The notes under the pieces: model-generated
The model's database searches: none
What the model was told of the DNA's origin: nothing
The model's input: only the letters and a program-made list of their open reading frames with translations
Program-made: the position numbers and the translations under genes
Part shown: positions 24,980 to 34,433 of the stretch, one piece after another
How the letters are laid out: the number at the start of each line of letters is the position of its first letter
Position numbering within the stretch: position 1 is the stretch's first letter
Assembly: GCF_016342785.1 (NCBI RefSeq)
Contig: NZ_JAEINH010000008.1
Coordinates: forward strand, 62,001-126,000
Source of the DNA: Sanguibacter suaedae
Lineage (GTDB): Bacteria > Actinomycetota > Actinomycetes > Actinomycetales > Cellulomonadaceae
Length of the DNA stretch: 64,000 nucleotides
Direction: 5' to 3'

Positions 24980-25945
24980 TCAGGAGAGCGCGGCGAGGGC
25001 GTCGAGGTCGACCTCGCCGTGCGCCACGAGGGCCGCGGGGCCGGCGAGCTCCACGTGACCGTCGTCGAGGAGCCGGACCCGCACGGTCCCGCCCGGGACC
25101 TCGACCATCCACACGTCCGGGGAACCTGCACCGGCCCACGCACGGACCGCGAGCGCGGCGGCGCACGCACCCGTCCCGCACGACCGCGTCTCCCCCACGC
25201 CCCGCTCGTGGACGCGCATGCGGACGCGCCCGACGACCGTGCCGTCGACGCTCGTCTCCTCCCCGAGGGGCACCACGACCTCGACGTTGGTCCCCTGCGG
25301 CGGCAGGGGGAGGACGTCCGGGGCACGGGTCAGGTCGGCGCGCGCGAGGTCCGTGTCGCTCGGGACGGCGACGACGGTGTGCGGGTTCCCGAGGTCGACG
25401 CTCAGCGCGGGCCGCGCGACGTCCTGGCCCGCGCCCTCCATCCCGTGGACGACGACCTCCGCGTCGAACCCGTCGGAGACGGCCCCCTCGCCCCCGGGGA
25501 AGCTCCAGCGGCCCATGTCGACGGCGTACCAGCCCGTGTCCTCCTTGCGGACCCGCCGCACCCCCGCACGGGTCCCCAGGGCGAGACCCGCGCCGTCGGC
25601 GAGGTCGGCGAGACCGAGGTGCTCGAGGTAGGCGGCGAAGACCCGCACCCCGTTGCCGCACATCTGGGCGACGGTGCCGTCGGCGTTGCGGTAGTCCATG
25701 AACCACTCGGCCGCCGGCTCCTCGGCGAGGATCGCGGCCCCCTCGGGGAACGTGGCCGTGCGCGCCACGCGCACGACGCCGTCGCCGCCGAGGCCGGCCC
25801 TGCGGTCGGTGAGCGCGCGCACGAGCGTCGGGGTGAGGTCGAGCTCGTCGTGCCGGTCGTCGAGCAGCACGAAGTCGTTCTGCGTGCCGTGCCCCTTGGT
25901 GAAGGCGAGGCGGGCGGGCTGCGGCTGGGCGGCGGGGCTCGTCAT
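24980..25945 (-). CDS. dapF: Diaminopimelate epimerase
   Basis: Converts LL- to meso-diaminopimelate for lysine and peptidoglycan. 321 residues, slightly longer than usual. The two catalytic cysteines are present in AQMCGNGVRVF (about residue 95) and ETRSCGTGACAAAL (about 256). FTKGHGTQNDFVLLDD starts the fold and DLGNPHTVV is the substrate loop. The ATG overlaps the miaA stop (ATGA), so it is translated from the miaA transcript. Confidence 0.97.
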   Translation of the reverse strand: MTSPAAQPQPARLAFTKGHGTQNDFVLLDDRHDELDLTPTLVRALTDRRAGLGGDGVVRVARTATFPEGAAILAEEPAAEWFMDYRNADGTVAQMCGNGVRVFAAYLEHLGLADLADGAGLALGTRAGVRRVRKEDTGWYAVDMGRWSFPGGEGAVSDGFDAEVVVHGMEGAGQDVARPALSVDLGNPHTVVAVPSDTDLARADLTRAPDVLPLPPQGTNVEVVVPLGEETSVDGTVVGRVRMRVHERGVGETRSCGTGACAAALAVRAWAGAGSPDVWMVEVPGGTVRVRLLDDGHVELAGPAALVAHGEVDLDALAALS

Positions 25946-26907
25946 GAGCCCAGACTACGGCGGACGGGGCGCCCGTCGTGGTCCGGGAGGTCGCCCACCT
26001 CGGCGGCCGCAACGACGGCCTGCGCCTGGTCGAGGAGGTCCTTCGAGCCTGCGTCGAGCCAGCGGACCCGCGGGTCACGGCCGAACCAGCCCATCTGCTT
26101 GCGGGCGAGGCGCCGCGTGTTGGCGACGACCGCCGCGCGTGCCTCGTCCTGCGTGGTGCGGCCGTCGAGGTGGGCGAGGACCTCGGCGTACCCGACCGCG
26201 CGGGCCGCCGTCCGTCCGAGACCGGCCGATCTCAGGCGGTCGACCTCGTCGACGAGCCCTGCGGCCCACATGGCGCCCACGCGCAGCTCGACGCGACGGT
26301 CGAGGACGTCGCGGTCGCAGTCGAGGCCGATCTGCACGGCGGGGCGCACGTAGCGCTGCCGGGGCAGGTTCGCGGTGTACGGAAGACCGGTGATCTCGAT
26401 GACCTCGAGCGCCCGCACGATGCGCCGGGTGTTGCGGGGCCCGATCGACTCGGCGGCTGCGGGGTCGCGCTCCACGAGCTCGTCGTGGAGCGCGCGCGTC
26501 CCGAGCCGTTCGGCGCGGTCCTCGAGCGCGGCGCGCACCGCCGGGTCGGTCCCGGGGAACGTCATGTCGTCGAGCAGCGCACGGACGTAGAGCCCTGATC
26601 CGCCGACGACCACGGCACGCGCCCCGCGTCCGGCGATGTCGTCGAGGTCACGGCGCGCGGTCTCCTGGTACCGGGCGACGGAGGCGTCCTCGGTGACGTC
26701 GAGGACGTCGACCTGGTGGTGCGGGATCCCCCGCCTGTCCGTCACGGGAACCTTGGCGGTGCCGACGTCCATCCCGCGGTACAGCTGGAACGCGTCGGAG
26801 TTGACGATCTCCGCGGGGACCCCGGATGCCGCGGAGGCCTCGGCGAGATCGAGCGCGAGGTCCGACTTGCCCGTGGCGGTGGGGCCGACGACGGCGACGA
26901 TGAGCAC
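25942..26907 (-). CDS. miaA: tRNA dimethylallyltransferase MiaA
   Basis: Adds dimethylallyl to A37 of tRNAs that read UNN codons; MiaB (29277-30914) then methylthiolates it. 321 residues. P-loop VVGPTATGKSDLALDLA, IVNSDAFQLYRGMDVGTAK, HHQVDVLD and the YVRALLDD region are all present. The GTG at 26907 lies 6 nt after TAGCGT (26919-26914), a leaderless arrangement. The stop overlaps dapF. Confidence 0.97.
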   Translation of the reverse strand: MLIVAVVGPTATGKSDLALDLAEASAASGVPAEIVNSDAFQLYRGMDVGTAKVPVTDRRGIPHHQVDVLDVTEDASVARYQETARRDLDDIAGRGARAVVVGGSGLYVRALLDDMTFPGTDPAVRAALEDRAERLGTRALHDELVERDPAAAESIGPRNTRRIVRALEVIEITGLPYTANLPRQRYVRPAVQIGLDCDRDVLDRRVELRVGAMWAAGLVDEVDRLRSAGLGRTAARAVGYAEVLAHLDGRTTQDEARAAVVANTRRLARKQMGWFGRDPRVRWLDAGSKDLLDQAQAVVAAAEVGDLPDHDGRPVRRSLGS

Positions 26908-27045
26908 GGCACGACGCTACCTCCTGGTCGGGCGCCCCCCGGCATCGGTGGGCGTGACCTGCGTCGCGGGGTGACCTACCCTCGACGTGCCCGCCACGAC
27001 CGCCGGCCCTCGCCCGAGGGCCCCGACACCGAGAGGCTCGCACCC

Positions 27046-27513
27046 ATGGGATCCCCCGCCCTGACGCCCGCACAGCCGCAGACCGTCGTCGCGCTCACCC
27101 CCCTCACCCGCGACCGTATCGAGGAGTTCCTCACCGCGAACGACTGGTCGTACGGGATCGACCCGGACGGCGACATCGGTGGCCAGTGGGACGACAACCT
27201 CTTCTACTTCTTCGTCATGGGCGACGCGGAGGAGGTCCTCCAGGTGCGGGGGCGGTGGAAGCACTCGTTCCCGTCGTCGCGCGCCGTCGAGTTCGCGGTC
27301 CTGCTCAACGAGTTCAACCGGGACGTCATCTGGCCCAAGCTCTACGCGCGCGCCGAGGAGACGGGCGAGCTGGGCATCTACAGCGAGGTGTCGACCGACC
27401 TCGAGCACGGCGTGAGCGACGACCAGCTGGGGCAGCTCCTGTCCTGCGGGCTGTTCACGAGCCTGCGGGCCTTCGAGTCCCTCGCGGCCCGGTTGGGCAT
27501 CCCGGAGGGATGA
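27046..27513 (+). CDS. YbjN domain protein (copy 1)
   Basis: 155-residue protein with one YbjN (sensory transduction regulator-like) domain: an N-terminal helix LTRDRIEEFLTANDWSYG, acidic strand IDPDGDIGGQWDDNLFYF, LQVRGRW, FNRDVIWPKLY and the terminal helix ending in SCGLFTSLRAFESL. Function unproven; YbjN folds resemble type III chaperones. A TACCCT -10 at 26974-26979 gives a leader of about 60 nt and GAGAGG precedes the ATG. The last 59 nt overlap the convergent gene at 27455-28045. It is paralogous to the next two YbjN genes. Confidence 0.85.
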   Translation: MGSPALTPAQPQTVVALTPLTRDRIEEFLTANDWSYGIDPDGDIGGQWDDNLFYFFVMGDAEEVLQVRGRWKHSFPSSRAVEFAVLLNEFNRDVIWPKLYARAEETGELGIYSEVSTDLEHGVSDDQLGQLLSCGLFTSLRAFESLAARLGIPEG

Positions 27514-28045
27514 GCGCCCGGGCGATGTCGTGGACGATCTGCTCGGCCTCGCGCAGGGCGGTCGGCGCCCCCTCGCCGAGCCGTCCGTCCGGCGACGCGC
27601 TCGCCACGACGACGACGTGCCCTGCACCGAGGTGGCCGGTGAGCGTGTCGAGGACGTCCTGGACGGCCGGTCCCTCGTGGGAGGACACCTCGACGGTGGT
27701 CACCGGCCCGTGCCACCCCGACTCGCGCAGCAGGACGGACGCCACGGACGCGGTGACGTCGAGCAGCGGCTCCCTGTCCGGCGAGGGGTCCAGGTCCGCG
27801 CCGGGCACGGGGAGGCCGAGGGCGCCGACGTCCGGTCCGGCGTCGGTGGTTCGGCCCCGCCACCTGCGCGTCGGGGCGACGACGACCACCTGCTCCGGCG
27901 GCCTCGCCGTGCCGAGGCCGCCCGCGACGGCGGACGCGAGGACCGCGCAGACGGCCGTCCGCCGGCCGGCACGGAGGTCCGCCCGCCCCGTGGCGCCGGG
28001 CACGAGGGACGGGCTCACCACCACGGCTGCCGCACGATCGGTCAC
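27455..28045 (-). CDS. Uncharacterised protein, class III extradiol dioxygenase B-like
   Basis: 196-residue Ala/Val/Pro-rich protein. In actinobacteria a gene in this place (like mycobacterial Rv2728c, between miaA and miaB) is annotated as a class III extradiol dioxygenase subunit B-like protein. I see AAVVVSPSLVPGA at the N-terminus, a GHVVVVASASPDGRLGEGAP segment and a C-terminal helix, but cannot point to catalytic metal ligands. The GTG at 28045 is 6 nt after TACCGT (28057-28052), a leaderless start. It is antisense between YbjN copies and overlaps copy 1 by 59 nt. Confidence is good that it is a gene, low on function. Confidence 0.7.
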   Translation of the reverse strand: MTDRAAAVVVSPSLVPGATGRADLRAGRRTAVCAVLASAVAGGLGTARPPEQVVVVAPTRRWRGRTTDAGPDVGALGLPVPGADLDPSPDREPLLDVTASVASVLLRESGWHGPVTTVEVSSHEGPAVQDVLDTLTGHLGAGHVVVVASASPDGRLGEGAPTALREAEQIVHDIARALIPPGCPTGPRGTRRPAGS

Positions 28046-28103
28046 CGGCCCACGGTAGCCGACGCCCCCCGACCGGGAGGGACGCGGCAGGTAGGGTTGA
28101 CCC

Positions 28104-28715
28104 ATGGGGTTCTTCAGGGATCGACGGCGTCATCGGCCCGACGGGCCGAGCGGGGCACCGGACCGGACCGGGCGGGCGCCGGGCACCGACGGCGGCACCG
28201 ACGACGAGCTGCGGAGCGACGTCGAGAGGATCCTCGCGAGGGAGCTCGGCGCGTCGGTCCTCACGGACAGCGCCACGCCGCAGGCCCCCTCGCCGCTGTC
28301 GACGGCGCGCCTCGTCCGGTGGATCACCGACTACGGCTTCTCCTACTTCATCGACTCCGACGGGGACGTCGGGGGCCTGTGGCACTCGCGCCCGTTCTAC
28401 TTCCTGCTCTTCGGGAGCGACCGAGAGATCCTCCAGGTCCGCGGCCAGTGGAACAGGGAGATCACCATCGACCGGGTCGAGGAGGTCCTCGAGTTCTGCA
28501 ACGACTGGAACACGGAGAGGATCTGGCCCAAGGCGTACTTCCGGGTGCGGGACGACGGGATGATCCAGGTGTACGGCGAGGTCGCGGTCGACTTCGAGAA
28601 CGGCGCCGACGACGACCAGCTCGACCAGGTCCTCTCCTGCGGCCTGAGCACGGGAGCGATGCTCTTCGACGCGCTCGACGAGCTCTACCCCGACCCGGCG
28701 AAGGTGGCACCGTGA
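28104..28715 (+). CDS. YbjN domain protein (copy 2)
   Basis: 203 residues: a roughly 60-residue basic/polar N-terminal tail (FFRDRRRHRPDG, then TDDELRSDVERILARELG), then a YbjN domain aligned with copy 1: LVRWITDYGFSYFIDSDGDV, FYFLLFG, ILQVRGQW, CNDWNTERIWPKAYF, SCGLSTGAMLF. The ATG at 28104 lies 6 nt after TAGGGT (28092-28097), a leaderless start. Its stop overlaps the copy 3 GTG (GTGA), so both are co-translated. Confidence 0.88.
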   Translation: MGFFRDRRRHRPDGPSGAPDRTGRAPGTDGGTDDELRSDVERILARELGASVLTDSATPQAPSPLSTARLVRWITDYGFSYFIDSDGDVGGLWHSRPFYFLLFGSDREILQVRGQWNREITIDRVEEVLEFCNDWNTERIWPKAYFRVRDDGMIQVYGEVAVDFENGADDDQLDQVLSCGLSTGAMLFDALDELYPDPAKVAP

Positions 28716-29257
28716 CCGGTCCCCGCCCGTCCTGGGTCCGACGGGTCCTCGCCGCACGCACCGCAGCCGCACCTCCCCCCGTGGACGCGGACCGGGAGGA
28801 CCTCCCGACGCCCGTGAGCCGCGAGCGCGTCGGGGAGTACCTCAACCGTCGCGGCTACACGTACCGGTTGGACGACGACGGCGACATCACGGGCACGTGG
28901 GACGGGAACCGCTTCTGGTTCCTGCTCCTGGGGGACCGGGAGGAGATCGTCCAGGTCCGCGGTCGGTGGCACCGTCCCCTGCCTCCGTCGGCCCGCGTGG
29001 CGACCCTGCAGGCCATGAACGACTGGAACCGGGAGCGGATCTGGCCCAAGGCGTACGTGCGCGAGGAGGCGGCCGGGCTGTCCCTCTACACGGAGGTGTC
29101 CGTGGACTTCGCGCACGGCGCCACCGACGAGCAGCTCCACCAGATGGTGGCGTGCGGCCTGGGGACCTCGGTCCAGCTCTTCGCGTCGGTGACGGCGATG
29201 CTGCCGCCCGTGCCGGACACGGACGACGTCCCGGACGACGAGGACCCACGGGCCTGA
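28712..29257 (+). CDS. YbjN domain protein (copy 3)
   Basis: 181 residues, coupled to copy 2. The YbjN domain is clear: RERVGEYLNRRGYTYRLDDD, GTWDGNRFWFLLLGDREEIV, QVRGRWHRPL, MNDWNRERIWPKAYV, ACGLGTSVQLFASV. A short basic N-terminus and an acidic Pro/Asp-rich C-terminus differ from the other copies. Copies 2 and 3 probably act together, perhaps as a heteromer; this is inferred from the coupling only. Confidence 0.88.
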   Translation: MTGPRPSWVRRVLAARTAAAPPPVDADREDLPTPVSRERVGEYLNRRGYTYRLDDDGDITGTWDGNRFWFLLLGDREEIVQVRGRWHRPLPPSARVATLQAMNDWNRERIWPKAYVREEAAGLSLYTEVSVDFAHGATDEQLHQMVACGLGTSVQLFASVTAMLPPVPDTDDVPDDEDPRA

Positions 29258-29276
29258 CGTCCGCGCGATGTCCGAC

Positions 29277-30914
29277 TCAGCGGCCTCGCAGCACGGGCAT
29301 CCCGAGGCTCACGGGTGCCCCCGCGACGGCCGGCGCCCCGTGGGAGTGCTCGTCACCACCGAGCCCGAGCCGGGCGCGTTCCCGGGCGACCCACGCGTCG
29401 CCCGCAGGGGTGCGGCGGACGGCGTAGGTCCCCCCTGCGTCGAGCGCCGAGTCCGCCACCAGGTGGTACGGCGCCGAGCGCGTGACCGTGACCGTCACGA
29501 GGTCCCCCGGGCGGGGGACGTCCGGGTGGACGACGTCCGCGAGGCGAGGGTCCGTCGCCGGGTCGGCGAGCGACGGGGACGTCGCGGGCAGCGCGAGGTG
29601 GACCAGGCGGTTGTCGGCGGCGCGCCCCGTGACGCGCCTCGAGACCTCGTCCTTGCGTCCGGTCCCGTCCGTGACGAGGACCTCGACGGTCCTGCCCACC
29701 TGGGCGGCGCTCTCCTCGGCGGAGATCCGGTCCTGCAGGGCGGTGAGGCGCTCGTAGCGCTCCTGGACGACGTCCTTGGGGAGCTGGTCGGGCAGGGTCG
29801 CCGCGGGCGTCCCTGGGCGGGGTGAGTACTGGAACGTGAAGGCCGACGCGAAGCGCGACGCCTCGACGACGCGGAGCGTCTCCGCGAAGTCCTCCTCGGT
29901 CTCACCGGGGAAGCCGACGATGAGGTCGGTGGTGATCGCCGCGTCGGGCATGGCCGCGCGCACCCGGTCGAGGATCCCGAGGAACCGGTCGGACCGGTAG
30001 GAGCGCCGCATCGCACGGAGGACGCGGTCCGACCCCGACTGCAGGGGCATGTGGAGCTGCGGCATGACGTTCGGCGTCTGCGCCATGGCGTCGATGACGT
30101 CGTCCGTGAAGGCGGCCGGGTGCGGTGACGTGAAGCGGACGCGCTCGAGCCCGGCGACGGACCCGCACGCGCGCAGGAGCTTCGCGAACGCGCCGCGGTC
30201 ACCGAACTCGACGCCGTAGCTGTTGACGTTCTGGCCCAGGAGCGTGACCTCGACCGCGCCCTGCGCGACGAGAGCCTCGACCTCGGCGAGGACCTGCCCG
30301 GGGCGCCGGTCGCGCTCCTTGCCCCGCAGGTGCGGCACGATGCAGAACGTGCACGTGTTGTTGCACCCGACGCTGATGGACACCCACCCGGCGTAGACGG
30401 ACTCGCGCCGCGTCGGGAGCGTGGACGGGAAGACCTGCAACGACTCGGCGATCTCGACCTGGGCCCGCTCGTTGTGCCGCGCCCGCTCGAGGAGCACGGG
30501 GAGGGCGTCGAGGTTGTGGGTGCCGAAGACGACGTCCACCCACGGCGCCTTCTCGACGATGACCTCGCGGTCCTTCTGGGCCAGGCACCCGCCCACCGCG
30601 ATCTGCATGCCGTCGCGCCGGGCCTTCACCGAGGCGAGCTGCCCGAGGTTCCCGTAGAGGCGCGTCGCCGCGTTCTCGCGCACCGCGCACGTGTTGATGA
30701 CGACGACGTCGGCGTCGTCGCGCGCCTCGGCCTCGGCGCTCGCCCGCACGTAGCCGGCTCCTTCGAGCATGCCGGCCATGTGCTCGGAGTCGTGGACGTT
30801 CATCTGGCACCCCAGGGTCCGCACGACGTAGGTCGGGCGGGCAGGGCCGGGATCGTCGAGGAGAGCGGCCGACGCGGGGACGACAGGGGGGTTCAGGGAC
30901 GGGTTCGCAGACAT
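29277..30914 (-). CDS. miaB: tRNA-2-methylthio-N6-dimethylallyladenosine synthase MiaB
   Basis: Radical-SAM methylthiotransferase acting on i6A37 made by MiaA. 545 residues. The N-terminal UPF0004 domain has three cysteines ([35 protein letters not shown]). The radical SAM motif is [15 protein letters not shown], and a C-terminal TRAM-like domain ([20 protein letters not shown]) follows. A C-terminal extension of about 70 residues is specific to this group. The ATG at 30914 lies 8 nt after TATCCT (30928-30923), so it is probably leaderless; TTG at 30923 is inside that -10. Confidence 0.97.
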   Translation of the reverse strand: MSANPSLNPPVVPASAALLDDPGPARPTYVVRTLGCQMNVHDSEHMAGMLEGAGYVRASAEAEARDDADVVVINTCAVRENAATRLYGNLGQLASVKARRDGMQIAVGGCLAQKDREVIVEKAPWVDVVFGTHNLDALPVLLERARHNERAQVEIAESLQVFPSTLPTRRESVYAGWVSISVGCNNTCTFCIVPHLRGKERDRRPGQVLAEVEALVAQGAVEVTLLGQNVNSYGVEFGDRGAFAKLLRACGSVAGLERVRFTSPHPAAFTDDVIDAMAQTPNVMPQLHMPLQSGSDRVLRAMRRSYRSDRFLGILDRVRAAMPDAAITTDLIVGFPGETEEDFAETLRVVEASRFASAFTFQYSPRPGTPAATLPDQLPKDVVQERYERLTALQDRISAEESAAQVGRTVEVLVTDGTGRKDEVSRRVTGRAADNRLVHLALPATSPSLADPATDPRLADVVHPDVPRPGDLVTVTVTRSAPYHLVADSALDAGGTYAVRRTPAGDAWVARERARLGLGGDEHSHGAPAVAGAPVSLGMPVLRGR

Positions 30915-31047
30915 CGTGCTCAAGGATACGGCGGCCCGACGTCGAGCCCGCCGCGGGGCCCGACGGCTACGGGCGCATGACGGACTCGTTGCCGGACCGT
31001 TACGAACTTCGATGGCGTACGAAACAAATGTCCCCTACCTTCAGGGG

Positions 31048-31827
<780 letters not shown>

Positions 31828-31894
31828 CGCACCCGCACCGTCACGACCTGCACGACCTCGGCGCACACCGCGCCTCGTCACGAAGGAGATGCAC

Positions 31895-32764
31895 ATGCGC
31901 AACCGGACCACAGCGTTCGTCGCCCTCACGGCGGCCTCCGCCCTGTTCCTCTCGGCCTGCGGCAGCGACGAGTCCGACGAGCCGCCCGTCGAGGACGTGG
32001 ACGCCTCGGAGTTCCCCGCGGGCAGCACCATGGAGCGGCTCGCCGAAGCCGAGACCATGACCGTCGGCACCAAGTTCGACCAGCCGCTCTTCGGTCTCCA
32101 GGGGCCCGACGGCACCCCGGTCGGCTTCGACATCGAGATCGCGAAGATCATCGCCGGCGAGCTCGGGATCGAGCCCGACGACATCGAGTGGACCGAGACC
32201 GTGTCCGCCAACCGCGAGTCCTTCATCGAGGAGGAGCGCGTCGACATCGTCGTCGCGACCTACACGATCAACGACACCCGCAAGGAGGTCGTCGACTTCG
32301 CCGGCCCCTACTACCTCGCCGGTCAGTCGCTCATGGTCCGCGCGGACGACGACTCGATCAGCGGACCGGACGACCTCGCGGGCAAGACGGTCTGCTCGGC
32401 TGAGGGGTCCACCCCCGCCGGGAACATCGAGGAGAACTACCCCGAGGCCGAGCTCGTGCAGTTCGGGCAGTACACGGACTGCCTCGACCCGCTGCGCGAC
32501 GGGCGCGTCGACGCGGTGACGACGGACAACGTCATCCTCGCCGGGTATGTCGCCGAGAGCCCCGACGACTTCGTCATCGCCGGTGACCAGTTCACCGAGG
32601 AGCCCTACGGCATCGGCCTGAAGAAGGACGACGAGGAGTTCCGTACCTGGGTGAACGACGTCCTCGAGGAGGCCTACGAGGACGGCCGCTGGACCGACGC
32701 GTGGGAGTCCACCGCCGGTGAGGTCCTCGACACGCCCGAGCCCCCGGCCGTCGACCGCTACTGA
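31895..32764 (+). CDS. gluB: Amino acid ABC transporter substrate-binding lipoprotein
   Basis: 289 residues. Signal peptide MRNRTTAFVALTAASALFL with lipobox LSAC; the mature protein is an SBP_bac_3 fold: TMTVGTKFDQPLFGLQGPDG, GFDIEIAKIIAGELG, ETVSANRESFIEEERVD, TYTINDTRKEVVDFAGPYYL. I chose ATG 31895 because AAGGAG lies 6 nt upstream; the ATG at 31889 directly abuts it. A large hairpin follows the gene before the permeases, which would let the binding protein be made in excess. Confidence 0.93.
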   Translation: MRNRTTAFVALTAASALFLSACGSDESDEPPVEDVDASEFPAGSTMERLAEAETMTVGTKFDQPLFGLQGPDGTPVGFDIEIAKIIAGELGIEPDDIEWTETVSANRESFIEEERVDIVVATYTINDTRKEVVDFAGPYYLAGQSLMVRADDDSISGPDDLAGKTVCSAEGSTPAGNIEENYPEAELVQFGQYTDCLDPLRDGRVDAVTTDNVILAGYVAESPDDFVIAGDQFTEEPYGIGLKKDDEEFRTWVNDVLEEAYEDGRWTDAWESTAGEVLDTPEPPAVDRY

Positions 32765-32773
32765 CCGCACCGC

Positions 32774-32813
32774 CCACGGGCGTGCCTGCTCCTCGGAGCG
32801 GGCACGCCCGTGG
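32774..32813 (+). terminator. Intra-operon hairpin (attenuator) between binding protein and permeases
   Basis: A 13-bp stem (CCACGGGCGTGCC/GGCACGCCCGTGG) extended inward by GCTCC/GGAGC, 10 nt past the gluB stop and 28 nt before gluC. Such hairpins usually lower expression of the downstream membrane genes or stabilise the 3' end of the binding-protein mRNA. Confidence 0.75.
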
Positions 32814-32841
32814 CGCCTGACCACGACCCGAGGAGGGTGAC

Positions 32842-33492
32842 GTGTCCGCACTGATCGAAGAGCTGCCGAGGCTCTGGGAGGGCTTCCAGCTCACCCTGTT
32901 CCTCGCGGTCGTCTCGGGCGCCCTGTCGCTCGTCCTCGGCACGGTGCTCGCCGCGCTGCGCGTCGCCCCCCTGAAGTCGCTGCGCGTCTTCGCCGCGGCG
33001 TACGTCGAGGTCGCCCGCAACACGCCCCTGACGCTCGTCTTCGTCTTCGTCGTCTTCGTCCTCCCCACCCTCGGTCTGATCCTGCCGCTCGGGACCACAC
33101 CGGCGATCATCGCCCTCACCGCGTACACCTCCGCGTTCGTCTGCGAGGCGGTCCGCTCAGGGATCAACTCCGTCGGCGTCGGCCAGGCCGAGGCGGCGCG
33201 CGCCATCGGGCTCGGGACGGTCGCCACGCTCCGGCTCGTGGTCCTCCCCCAGGCATTGCGCACGGTCGTTCCGCCCCTCATCAACGTCCTCATCGCGCTG
33301 ACCAAGAACACGTCGGTCGCAGCAGGGTTCACGGTCGTCGAGCTCACGTCGACGAGCCGAGGCCTGGCACGCGACAACCCGGCCGACGTGCTGGCCCTCC
33401 TCGCAGGTGTCGCAGTGTGCTACCTGCTCATCACGATCCCTGCCGGTCTCCTCGCAGGCCGCATCGAGCGAAAGGTGGTGTTCAGCCGATGA
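32842..33492 (+). CDS. gluC: Amino acid ABC transporter permease, first subunit
   Basis: 216-residue His/Glu/Gln-type permease with about five membrane helices. The motif facing the ATPase is EAARAIGLGTVATLRLVVLPQ; ARNTPLTLVFVF and FVCEAVRSGINSV are family segments. The GTG at 32842 has GGAGGGTGAC upstream. The stop overlaps the gluD start (ATGA), giving equal amounts of the two permease subunits. Confidence 0.93.
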   Translation: MSALIEELPRLWEGFQLTLFLAVVSGALSLVLGTVLAALRVAPLKSLRVFAAAYVEVARNTPLTLVFVFVVFVLPTLGLILPLGTTPAIIALTAYTSAFVCEAVRSGINSVGVGQAEAARAIGLGTVATLRLVVLPQALRTVVPPLINVLIALTKNTSVAAGFTVVELTSTSRGLARDNPADVLALLAGVAVCYLLITIPAGLLAGRIERKVVFSR

Positions 33493-34361
33493 GCGGCAAC
33501 GTCCTCTACGACGCACCGGGGCCGCGCACGCGACGGCTGGAACGCATCGGTTCAGTGATCTTCGGTGTCGTGATCCTCGCGCTCGGCGCATGGTTGGTGA
33601 GCAGCCTCGCCGGGCGCGGAGTGTTCGACGACCGGTGGGCGGTGCTCACCGACCCGCCCAAGGGTCAGAGCGCCGAGGACGTGTGGACGTCGCTCCTCGT
33701 CACAGGGCTGGGTGCGACTCTGCGCGCAGCGGTCGTCGCCGCCCCGCTCGCTCTCGTCCTCGCGTTCGTCCTCGCCGTCCTGCGCACCTCGAAGGTCACG
33801 GTCGTGCGGGTGACCACCACAGCGGTGATCGAGCTGCTCCGCGGCATCCCGGTCCTCCTCATGATGTTCTTCGCGCTGCTCGGGTTCGGGCTCTCGGCGT
33901 TCCAGGCCGTCGTCTTCGGTCTGGCCCTCTACAACGCGGCGATCGTCGCCGAGATCCTCCGTGCGGGCCTCGCCGCCCTCCCGAAGGGCCAGGCTGAGGC
34001 GGGGATCGCCATCGGTCTGACCCGGTGGCAGACCCTGCGGCTCGTCCAGCTCCCGCAGGTGGTCCGGCTCATGCTCCCGAGCCTCATCAGCCAGTTCGTG
34101 GTGCTGCTCAAGGACAGCTCGCTGGGGTTCATCGTCGGCTACAACGAGCTGCTCAACGTCATGAAGACCAACTACAGCTTCTTCGGCAGCGACTCGCGCC
34201 TGCCCCTGTTCCTCGCCGTCGTCCTCGTCTACCTCGTCGTGAACATCACCCTGTCACGCGTGGCCGTCCTCGTGGAACGTCGCCTGTCGACGCGCGGGCA
34301 GAAGACCGTGCACGCCGACGAGCTCGCTGCCGACCCGAAGGCGACCGCCCCGCGCCCGTGA
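33489..34361 (+). CDS. gluD: Amino acid ABC transporter permease, second subunit
   Basis: 290 residues: an N-terminal extension with one additional helix (IGSVIFGVVILALGAWLV) and a soluble stretch, then the five-helix permease core with LLRGIPVLLMMFFALLG, AEILRAGLAALPKGQAEAG and the EAA-type loop GIAIGLTRWQTLRLVQLPQ. The soluble C-terminal tail is rich in Lys/Ala/Pro. Last gene of the operon; the convergent RNase Y stop lies 72 nt away and I see no strong terminator between them. Confidence 0.92.
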   Translation: MSGNVLYDAPGPRTRRLERIGSVIFGVVILALGAWLVSSLAGRGVFDDRWAVLTDPPKGQSAEDVWTSLLVTGLGATLRAAVVAAPLALVLAFVLAVLRTSKVTVVRVTTTAVIELLRGIPVLLMMFFALLGFGLSAFQAVVFGLALYNAAIVAEILRAGLAALPKGQAEAGIAIGLTRWQTLRLVQLPQVVRLMLPSLISQFVVLLKDSSLGFIVGYNELLNVMKTNYSFFGSDSRLPLFLAVVLVYLVVNITLSRVAVLVERRLSTRGQKTVHADELAADPKATAPRP

Positions 34362-34433
34362 GCCGTGCCGCCCGGGCGGTCATCGAGCTCCCGGTGTGCG
34401 TCTCCCCGGACGCTGCTGCGCGGACCGCGCAGG

